In this document: positions 1 through 4,187 of the stretch, piece after piece | How the letters are laid out: every line of letters begins with the position of its first letter | Position numbering within the stretch: position 1 is the stretch's first letter | Assembly: GCA_023245265.1 (NCBI GenBank) | Contig: JAHFKQ010000052.1 | Span: 1-5,051, forward strand | Direction: 5' to 3' | From: Candidatus Collierbacteria bacterium | Lineage (GTDB): Bacteria > Patescibacteriota > Microgenomatia > UBA1400 > MFAQ01 | Length of the DNA: 5,051 nt | The notes under the pieces: generated by a model | What the model saw: only the letters and a program-made list of their open reading frames with translations | What the model was told of the DNA's origin: nothing | Databases searched by the model: none | Program-made: the position numbers and the translations under genes

Positions 1-593
1 CTTCTTTTCTTGAGAATGACGGGCGGGACGACCGGAGTGTAGCCGCGGGCCACAAATTTTTGCAAAGTGTAGTGCATGAGAGCAAACTGCAGCATGACGG
101 CGTCGCCTTTTAAGAAATACCCTCGGAAACCGGCAACCTTGGAACCGCGATCAAAATCGATGAGGTCCAGATCTTGGGCAATATCCACATGAGACCGCGG
201 AGTAAAAGACATCTCGGGAATATCTCCCCAAGTTTTAAGGACCTGATTATCGTTTTCGTCTTTGCCGACCGGGACTTCATCGTAAGGGACATTGGGAATT
301 TGCAGCATGAGTTCGGAAAGAGTTTCTTCCACTTGACGGAGTCGGGGCTCCAGATCTTGGAGTATGGTTTTGAGTTCGACCGACTGTTTCATCAGTTCCT
401 CAGTCCGAGCCAGTTTTAGATCTTCGTTTAGTTTGTTTCTTTCTTGGCGGATACTTTCGATGGAGGCAATAAGTTTGCGTCGTTCCAGATCGATAGCCAA
501 AACCCGATCGACGGCTTCGGCCGAACGATTTTTATTTTTGGCGGCTTGTTTGACCTTCTCCGGATTTTCGCGAATGAAATTGATGTCTAGCAT
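1..593 (-). CDS. serS: Seryl-tRNA synthetase, N-terminal part (runs off the window)
   Basis: Charges tRNA-Ser with serine in the cytoplasm (class II aminoacyl-tRNA synthetase). The window holds the first 197 codons of a protein that is usually about 420-430 residues, so the catalytic motifs 2 and 3 lie outside. The start MLDINFIRENPEKV is the classic SerRS opening. Residues about 28-105 are charged and heptad-like (DLERRKLIASIESIRQERNK and on), matching the two-helix antiparallel coiled-coil arm that grips the tRNA-Ser variable arm. IPNVPYDEVPVGKDENDN is the typical linker. From about residue 130 the class II core begins (PRSHVDI, LIDFDRGSKVAGFRGYFLKG), and GYTPVVPPVIL near the edge corresponds to motif 1. 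The start at 593 is set by this family opening; a TATAAT ends 6 bases upstream and no Shine-Dalgarno sequence is correctly placed. It lies 7 bases after the HD-hydrolase gene, so co-transcription with it is likely in addition to any own promoter. Confidence 0.96.
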   Translation of the reverse strand, partial: MLDINFIRENPEKVKQAAKNKNRSAEAVDRVLAIDLERRKLIASIESIRQERNKLNEDLKLARTEELMKQSVELKTILQDLEPRLRQVEETLSELMLQIPNVPYDEVPVGKDENDNQVLKTWGDIPEMSFTPRSHVDIAQDLDLIDFDRGSKVAGFRGYFLKGDAVMLQFALMHYTLQKFVARGYTPVVPPVILKKR

Positions 594-599
594 AGGGCA

Positions 600-605
600 A
601 TTATA
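600..605 (-). promoter_or_regulatory. Candidate -10 box directly before serS
   Basis: On the minus strand a perfect TATAAT is followed by six bases (TGCCCT) and then the serS ATG, so transcription started here would begin at or within a base or two of the start codon. The hexamer overlaps the TAA stop of the upstream HD gene. No good -35 hexamer is found 15-19 bases upstream, which weakens the call; the same -10/ATG geometry at four other genes in this window supports it. Confidence 0.45.
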
Positions 606-1188
606 TCCCTAATGAGGGCGCAATACCTTGCATAGCGGTGAGACAGATCTCGATAAATTTTTCTAAAGAGAGATTTAAGCCGCTGGCATTGGCACAAAGA
701 GCGACTTCAGCGCGTCTGGTACCGGCGGCGAACTTGGGTTCTTTGAGAAAGCGCTTCAGAACCGAGCTAACTTTAACATCGGCCAGTTTTCGGGAGGGAT
801 AAACAAAAGCGATCGCCATGATCAGACCAGTAAGGGAGTCGGCACAAAAAATGGACCACTGAGCTTTGGTCATCGGCTTTACCCCGGTCAGTTCCGGAGC
901 ATGAGCCAAGACAATTTGGTGGACAGAGTCGTAAAGGTCGAGGTGATATTTGGCCAAGACTTCCTTGGTTTTCTGGGGATGAGTTTCTTTGTACTCACCC
1001 GAGTAATCGATGTCGTGGATCAAGCCGGCCAGAAGCCAGTCCTCTTTCGGGGGTTCGGCTTCACCTAGTAAATTGTTTTCGGAAAAATAATCATAAAGTC
1101 CACCCATACAAGCCTCGAGAGCCAAAGAATGAAAATAGATTTTTTCGTCGAGCTGAGTCTTGACGGCTTGGCGGTAGTCTTCGTTCAT
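601..1188 (-). CDS. HD-domain phosphohydrolase (predicted metal-dependent hydrolase)
   Basis: A 195-residue soluble protein of the HD superfamily, metal-dependent phosphohydrolases acting on phosphomonoesters, nucleotides or cyclic nucleotides. The metal ligands are visible in order: His20 (YFHSLALE), the His58-Asp59 doublet in LLAGLIHDIDY, His96 in IVLAHAPE and Asp117 in FCADSLTGLI. This arrangement resembles the stand-alone HDIG-type 'predicted hydrolase' proteins common in small bacterial genomes. No GAF, PAS, receiver or RelA/SpoT synthetase domain is attached, and there is no signal peptide or membrane segment, so it is probably cytoplasmic. The substrate cannot be read from the sequence. 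It is the first gene of a likely two-gene unit with serS, 7 bases downstream. The ATG at 1188 is preceded by TATAAT 8 bases upstream and by no Shine-Dalgarno sequence, which suggests a leaderless start. The -35 box lies inside a perfect palindrome at 1221-1244, so regulation by a DNA-binding protein is plausible. Confidence 0.85.
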   Translation of the reverse strand: MNEDYRQAVKTQLDEKIYFHSLALEACMGGLYDYFSENNLLGEAEPPKEDWLLAGLIHDIDYSGEYKETHPQKTKEVLAKYHLDLYDSVHQIVLAHAPELTGVKPMTKAQWSIFCADSLTGLIMAIAFVYPSRKLADVKVSSVLKRFLKEPKFAAGTRRAEVALCANASGLNLSLEKFIEICLTAMQGIAPSLGI

Positions 1189-1196
1189 AAAGATTG

Positions 1197-1226
1197 ATTA
1201 TAAGAGCTTGCTCGTCTTCTTTTCAA
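1197..1226 (-). promoter_or_regulatory. Promoter of the HD hydrolase-serS unit
   Basis: On the minus strand TTGAAA (1226-1221), an 18-base spacer and a perfect TATAAT (1202-1197) form a strong sigma-70-type promoter. Eight bases (CAATCTTT) separate the -10 box from the ATG at 1188, so the expected transcription start falls at or next to the start codon. The -35 hexamer is contained in one arm of the 1221-1244 palindrome. Confidence 0.68.
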
Positions 1227-1244
1227 TAATGTTTATTATTGAAA
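1221..1244. repeat. Perfect 10-bp inverted repeat (operator-like palindrome)
   Basis: TTTCAATAAT and its exact reverse complement ATTATTGAAA are separated by GTTT. The left arm contains the -35 hexamer of the minus-strand HD/serS promoter, and the right arm carries TTGAAA on the plus strand. There is no U tract after it on either strand and it lies in a promoter region between divergent genes, so an operator for a dimeric regulator is more likely than a terminator. I do not recognise it as the site of a named regulator family. Confidence 0.6.
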
Positions 1245-1274
1245 TATCCAGACTGTGCTTCCTCTTATAAACGC

Positions 1275-1305
1275 TTGTAACTTCGTTACAATGCTCGTTT
1301 ATACT
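1275..1305 (+). promoter_or_regulatory. Candidate promoter of the DUF2207 gene with an internal palindrome
   Basis: TATACT (1300-1305) ends 6 bases before the ATG at 1312, giving a predicted transcript that starts at the start codon. The best -35 candidate is TTGTAA (1275-1280; 4 of 6 matches) with a long 19-base spacer, so the -10 box carries most of the evidence. The -35 region is the left arm of a perfect 7-bp inverted repeat, TTGTAAC-TTC-GTTACAA (1275-1291), which could be an operator covering the polymerase site. Confidence 0.5.
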
Positions 1306-1311
1306 AATTTT

Positions 1312-3084
1312 ATGAAGCGATTTTTGACGATCATGATGGGGATAAGTATTTATTTTTTCTTAGCCGGACCGAGTATGGCTTTAGTGAAGGTCCCTCCAGT
1401 GCCGGCAAGAGAGGAAATAACTAATTTCGAAAGTAAGATCACCATTAACCAAGATACTTCGCTGTCCATCGAGGAAACAATCGATTATTTTACACCCAAA
1501 GAAAAACACGGCATCTATCGCTACATCCCGGAAAAATACCGCCGGAACGGCCTGATCGAAACCATGCCGGTATCCGACATTAAGGTAACCCAGGAAGACG
1601 AGACCGATATGCCATTCACCCTCACTAGAGACCAAAGTAAGGTGACCATCAAAATTGGAGACCCCGAAGCAACCTTTGTGGGAGCCAGAAGATACAAAAT
1701 CTCGTATACAGTGGCCCGGGCTTTGCACCGGCAAAAAGGTTTTGATGAACTCTACTGGGATATTACCGGTGAAGGTTGGCAGTTCCCCATCCAAAAAGCA
1801 CAGGTCACCGTGTATTCTCCTTTTGCTACCCCGATGGAGAAAAAATGTTTTACCGGTCCGGTGGGCGGGACAGCCTCAGACTGTTTTTTTGGTACCGGTA
1901 AAGACCTGGTTGTTTGGGTTAATAAACCAATTACCTATAACAGCAATTTTACTCTGGCTCTTAAGCTGGAACCCAAAAACTCCTTGATTTTCCCCGGTGC
2001 AGTCGAGGTTCTGATAGAAAAAATTCGCAATAATTGGTTTTTGGGTTTGATCTTTTTACCGGGGCTCCTGATGTTTTTCGCTTGGTACCGGAAAGGGCGG
2101 GATTGGCGTTTTATTTCTCCCAATGTTTTTAATCTGGACCCGGACCAACCGAAAGGTTTGAGACCTTTGTTTGAGCCGATCAATATCCCGATGGTCTATG
2201 AGCCGCTGAAAGACCTCACCCCGGGCGAAGCCGGCACGATGCTGGACGAGAAAGTGGATAACTCAGACATAGTGGCGGAAATAATCGAGCTGGCCCGCAA
2301 AAAATATCTAAAAATCGAGCGGGTGGAAAAGGAGGGCTTTTTGCAGTTCGGACACGATTATCTTTTTACCAAATTGAAAGAAGGGGGAAAACTACCCGGG
2401 GTCCAAGAATATTTATTCGATAAAATTTTTAAGTCGGCCGAGACCGCGAAGCTTAGTAAACTCAAAGGCAGTTTTTATACCCACATGGCCAAGGCCAAAG
2501 AGATGGTCAATAAAGAATTGCTACAGAGAAATCTTTTTACGAGAGATCCAAACACCGTCCGAGGAATGTGGTTTATCGGCGTCGCTTTTTTGTTCTGTCT
2601 TATTTTTTCAACAAGTATTAGTGAGTTGTTCTTTCTCGGGGAAGTTTGGCCGTTTGCCGTCTTGGCCATATCGACAATAACGGCTGCTATTCTGGCTTGG
2701 AAGATGCCCCAGAAAACGGCGGTCGGCACCAATCTGGCGTTACAAGTGAAGGGTTTGCGGGAGACAATTCGTCTCGGTAAGTGGCGCGAAGAAATCAAAG
2801 AGAAACATCTCTTTATCGAAGAAATTCTGCCTTACGCCATTTCTCTGGGAGTAATCGGCAAGCTGACCAGGGACATGGCCGAACTAAACATTGAGCCACC
2901 CAAATATCTGGCCGGTGGCTTTGTCGGCGATACGAGATCGTGGGGAGGCTTTGTAAATGACTTTAGCAGTAGTTCCGCGGGGGGACTGAGCTACAACCCA
3001 TCGTCTTCATCATCAGGAGGTTCCGGCTTTTCCGGGGGTTCTTCAGGCGGGGGTGGTGGTGGAGGTGGCGGAGGTAGCTGGTAG
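1312..3084 (+). CDS. DUF2207 family secreted/membrane protein with Gly-rich tail
   Basis: A 590-residue membrane protein of the DUF2207 family (the family of E. coli YciQ), of unknown molecular function. Residues 1-22 look like a signal peptide (MKRFLTIMMG..., ending SMA before LVK). Residues about 34-235 are the extracytoplasmic beta-rich DUF2207 domain, with the family-like EETIDYF and HGIYRYIPEKYR. Cys179 and Cys191 are the only cysteines outside the membrane segments and may form a disulfide. A first membrane helix spans about 242-259 and is followed by RKGRDW; a central soluble region follows, then two helices at about 419-437 and 444-463, a second soluble region, and a Ser/Gly tail (550-590) ending in ten glycines, Ser, Trp. 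With positive-inside flanks the central region and the tail should be cytoplasmic. An in-frame GTG at 1255 would add 19 residues, but only the 1312 ATG puts the signal peptide at the N-terminus and fits TATACT 6 bases upstream. It ends one base from the greA stop. Confidence 0.9.
   Translation: MKRFLTIMMGISIYFFLAGPSMALVKVPPVPAREEITNFESKITINQDTSLSIEETIDYFTPKEKHGIYRYIPEKYRRNGLIETMPVSDIKVTQEDETDMPFTLTRDQSKVTIKIGDPEATFVGARRYKISYTVARALHRQKGFDELYWDITGEGWQFPIQKAQVTVYSPFATPMEKKCFTGPVGGTASDCFFGTGKDLVVWVNKPITYNSNFTLALKLEPKNSLIFPGAVEVLIEKIRNNWFLGLIFLPGLLMFFAWYRKGRDWRFISPNVFNLDPDQPKGLRPLFEPINIPMVYEPLKDLTPGEAGTMLDEKVDNSDIVAEIIELARKKYLKIERVEKEGFLQFGHDYLFTKLKEGGKLPGVQEYLFDKIFKSAETAKLSKLKGSFYTHMAKAKEMVNKELLQRNLFTRDPNTVRGMWFIGVAFLFCLIFSTSISELFFLGEVWPFAVLAISTITAAILAWKMPQKTAVGTNLALQVKGLRETIRLGKWREEIKEKHLFIEEILPYAISLGVIGKLTRDMAELNIEPPKYLAGGFVGDTRSWGGFVNDFSSSSAGGLSYNPSSSSSGGSGFSGGSSGGGGGGGGGGSW
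3046..3076 (+). other. G-rich tract encoding the poly-glycine tail
   Basis: About 31 bases carry at least six closely spaced GG or longer G runs on the plus strand, enough for a two-layer G-quadruplex in DNA or in the DUF2207 mRNA. Glycine codons are mixed (GGC, GGG, GGT, GGA), so the run looks kept at the protein level rather than produced by simple repeat slippage. It lies about 10 bases past the greA stop on greA's template strand, in a junction that has no intrinsic terminator for either gene. Confidence 0.4.
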
Positions 3085-3085
3085 C

Positions 3086-3559
3086 TTACTTAACCGATTT
3101 GATGTAGTAGCTCACTTTGCCGGCCGGGGCTTCGACCTCGACATTGTCTCCGACTTTTTTACCAATCAAGGCTTTGCCGAGAGGAGATTCGTGAGAGATT
3201 TTCTTGGCGGCCGGATCGGCTTCCCATTCTCCGACGATGGAGAACTGGTGTTCACTACCATTGATGGTGACGGCGACGACACTGCCGATACCAACTTCTT
3301 CTTCACCGGATTTTTTGATGTCGACGACATTGACGCGAGTAATGATATCGCGGAGCTCTTCAATCCTGCCTTCTAAGGCAGCGAGATCTTCGCGGGCGGA
3401 ATGATACTCGGCGTTCTCGGAGAGATCACCAAATTCGCGGGCTTTGGCCACGCGCTCAATGCCCTCGGGAAGGCCAACACTTTCTAGATGTTTGAGTTCA
3501 TCAACCAATTGGCGGTAGCCAAGGGGTGTCATCTGGACTCGGTGAACAGGTTGCGTCAT
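3086..3559 (-). CDS. greA: Transcription elongation factor GreA
   Basis: GreA enters the secondary channel of a backtracked RNA polymerase and stimulates cleavage of the transcript's 3' end, rescuing arrested complexes. The 157-residue length is typical. Residues about 10-80 form the coiled-coil domain (MTPLGYRQLVDEL, then GDLSENAEYHSAREDLAALE); Asp45 and Glu48 in GDLSENAEY match the acidic tip residues that coordinate the catalytic magnesium. Residues about 88-157 are the C-terminal FKBP-like domain, with SPLGKALIGKKVGD. An internal ATG at codon 10 sits where many GreA proteins begin, but the ATG at 3559 is preferred because a -10-like TATAAC ends 7 bases before it; no Shine-Dalgarno sequence precedes either. 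It faces the DUF2207 gene tail to tail with a single base between the stop codons. At least two overlapping promoters lie upstream, and a third one further away may also feed it. Confidence 0.96.
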   Translation of the reverse strand: MTQPVHRVQMTPLGYRQLVDELKHLESVGLPEGIERVAKAREFGDLSENAEYHSAREDLAALEGRIEELRDIITRVNVVDIKKSGEEEVGIGSVVAVTINGSEHQFSIVGEWEADPAAKKISHESPLGKALIGKKVGDNVEVEAPAGKVSYYIKSVK

Positions 3560-3566
3560 TTTATTG

Positions 3567-3595
3567 GTTATATATATTTTTACTATTCGTGTAAA
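3567..3595 (-). promoter_or_regulatory. greA proximal promoter (predicted leaderless start)
   Basis: On the minus strand TTTACA (3595-3590), 17 bases and TATAAC (3572-3567) each match the sigma-70 consensus at 5 of 6 positions. Seven bases (CAATAAA) remain before the greA ATG, so the transcript would begin at the start codon. Its -35 box overlaps the -10 box of the promoter at 3594-3621, so the two could not be bound by polymerase at the same time. Confidence 0.5.
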
Positions 3596-3621
3596 TATAA
3601 GGCTTCAAATTCAGATGTCAA
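3594..3621 (-). promoter_or_regulatory. greA distal promoter
   Basis: On the minus strand a perfect TTGACA (3621-3616), a 16-base spacer and TATATT (3599-3594, 5 of 6) form a strong promoter. A start near 3588 would give a leader of about 29 bases, which contains no Shine-Dalgarno sequence. Confidence 0.6.
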
Positions 3622-3635
3622 GACTGAATAGTGTC

Positions 3636-3659
3636 AAAAAAAAGACCAGTCCCCTTTTT
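3636..3659. repeat. A8...T5 quasi-palindrome with GACCAGTCCCC core
   Basis: On the plus strand eight A, then GACCAGTCCCC, then five T. On the minus strand it can fold into a hairpin of A-U and G-U pairs around GAC/GTC, while on the plus strand three A-C mismatches interrupt the stem. The form resembles REP-like intergenic repeats associated with RAYT (Y1) transposases, but only one copy is present here, so this is only a resemblance. Confidence 0.3.
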
Positions 3660-3705
3660 GAGTATTTCTGGCCGGGAACCGGCTAGCTGACAGGCTTTAT
3701 ATTAT
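3636..3705 (-). ncRNA. Possible short RNA or structured greA leader
   Basis: A start near 3705, predicted from the promoter at 3712-3740, would give about 70 bases holding a hairpin (arms 3683-3679 and 3675-3671, GCCGG/CCGGC with a TTC loop) and then AAAAAGGGG...GGTC followed by eight T. The second element can fold as a G-U-rich hairpin before the T run and so could act as a weak terminator. There is no conserved ORF in it. I do not recognise an RNA family; the alternative is an untranslated leader that continues into greA. Confidence 0.25.
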
Positions 3706-3711
3706 AGAAGT

Positions 3712-3740
3712 ATTTTAATTCAGGCACCCCCAAATGTCAA
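3712..3740 (-). promoter_or_regulatory. Strong minus-strand promoter in the greA upstream spacer
   Basis: On the minus strand a perfect TTGACA (3740-3735), a 17-base spacer and TAAAAT (3717-3712, 5 of 6) are better matched than either greA-proximal promoter. It starts about 25 bases past the T tract of the upstream gene's terminator, so it is an independent start. It would drive either a short RNA (3636-3705) or a third greA transcript with a leader of about 146 bases. Confidence 0.5.
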
Positions 3741-3763
3741 ATTGAGAGAGCAGAGTTGGGCAC

Positions 3764-3787
3764 AAAAAACCCGCTCGTCAGAGCGGG
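3764..3787 (-). terminator. Intrinsic terminator of the 79-residue membrane-protein gene
   Basis: On the minus strand CCCGCTC, a TGAC loop and GAGCGGG form a perfect 7-bp G+C-rich stem, followed immediately by six T. It begins 7 bases after the TAA stop at 3794. On the plus strand the stem is followed by AAATGG, so termination is one-way. Confidence 0.9.
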
Positions 3788-3793
3788 AAATGG

Positions 3794-4033
3794 TTAAGGG
3801 GGCGGAGCAGAAGTCGTAGCTTCACCACGACCACCGTATTGAAGGCCAGAGGCGGCAAAACTGAGAAAAAACAGGAGGTAACAAAGTATGGGAAGCACGA
3901 TCGGGGTGCCGGGGATAATGAGCTGAGTCAGGATACAAAAAACAGATAAAAAGCCCAGAACCAGCGACCAGAGGGGAGCTAGTCCATAGGTGAGGGAGAT
4001 AAATAACCAGAGGATTGAGGATAAAACCTTCAT
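3794..4033 (-). CDS. Small hydrophobic membrane protein, unknown function
   Basis: A 79-residue protein that is almost entirely hydrophobic, with likely membrane segments at about 4-22, 23-41 and 44-62 (the first two may form one re-entrant or signal-anchor unit), and a short polar tail GGRGEATTSAPPP. I do not recognise a family. That it is a real gene is supported by a complete expression cassette: TATAAT at 4072-4067, a perfect AGGAGG (4044-4039) 5 bases before the ATG, and an intrinsic terminator right after the stop. It is the only gene in the window with a textbook Shine-Dalgarno leader, which may point to high or translationally controlled expression, or to a different origin. It is transcribed alone, away from the tRNA gene. 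Only one charged side chain (Lys2) precedes the first segment, so topology is uncertain. Confidence 0.72.
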   Translation of the reverse strand: MKVLSSILWLFISLTYGLAPLWSLVLGFLSVFCILTQLIIPGTPIVLPILCYLLFFLSFAASGLQYGGRGEATTSAPPP

Positions 4034-4038
4034 ATTTG

Positions 4039-4072
4039 CCTCCTGAGTTGTTAAATTGCTAGGCTGATTATA
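4039..4072 (-). promoter_or_regulatory. -10 box and Shine-Dalgarno of the 79-residue membrane protein
   Basis: TATAAT on the minus strand (4072-4067) predicts a start near 4060 and a leader of about 27 bases. The leader holds AGGAGG (4044-4039) at the ideal 5-base distance from the ATG at 4033. No convincing -35 hexamer is found 16-19 bases upstream. Confidence 0.6.
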
Positions 4073-4092
4073 CCCTGCTCAGCCTCCCTGGA

Positions 4093-4101
4093 TGGTAAAA
4101 T
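4093..4101 (+). promoter_or_regulatory. Extended -10 promoter of tRNA-Glu
   Basis: TGGTAAAAT combines the TGn extension with a -10 hexamer matching 5 of 6 positions. The tRNA begins at 4110, 8 bases after the hexamer, so the primary transcript would have a 5' leader of only about 0-3 bases. There is no good -35 box, which the TGn extension can compensate for. Confidence 0.45.
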
Positions 4102-4109
4102 ATGCTTCT

Positions 4110-4183
4110 GGCCCCGTCGTCTAGCGGTCTAGGACATTTGGTTCTCATCCAAAAGATCGCGGGTTCGATTCCCGCCGGGGTCA
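4110..4183 (+). tRNA. tRNA-Glu (anticodon CTC)
   Basis: A full cloverleaf can be drawn. The acceptor stem is GGCCCCG (4110-4116) with CGGGGTC (4176-4182), including one G-U pair, and discriminator A at 4183. The D arm is GTCTAGCGGTCTAGGAC (4119-4135). The anticodon stem TTTGG/CCAAA (4137-4141, 4149-4153) encloses the loop TTCTCAT with anticodon CTC at 4144-4146. A 5-base variable loop follows, then the T arm GCGGG/CCCGC with loop TTCGATT (4159-4175). CCA is not encoded (ACAAA follows), so a nucleotidyltransferase must add it. CTC reads GAG; a tRNA-Glu(TTC) must exist elsewhere to read GAA. The next ORF starts 4 bases downstream with no terminator between, so the two are probably co-transcribed. 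Confidence 0.96.
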
Positions 4184-4187
4184 CAAA

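Noticed and set aside
1255..1311. In-frame GTG start adding 19 residues to the DUF2207 protein
   Set aside because: It would bury the signal peptide inside the protein, has no Shine-Dalgarno sequence, and runs through the promoter and the palindrome at 1275-1291.
1381..1794. 137-codon open frame on the minus strand inside the DUF2207 gene
   Set aside because: It is antisense to a clear coding domain, has no recognisable motif or start signals, and open antisense frames are expected here.
3053..3376. 107-codon plus-strand frame with Phe/Asp-rich product opposite greA
   Set aside because: It mirrors the greA codons; greA is certain by its motifs, and the composition is typical of an antisense shadow.
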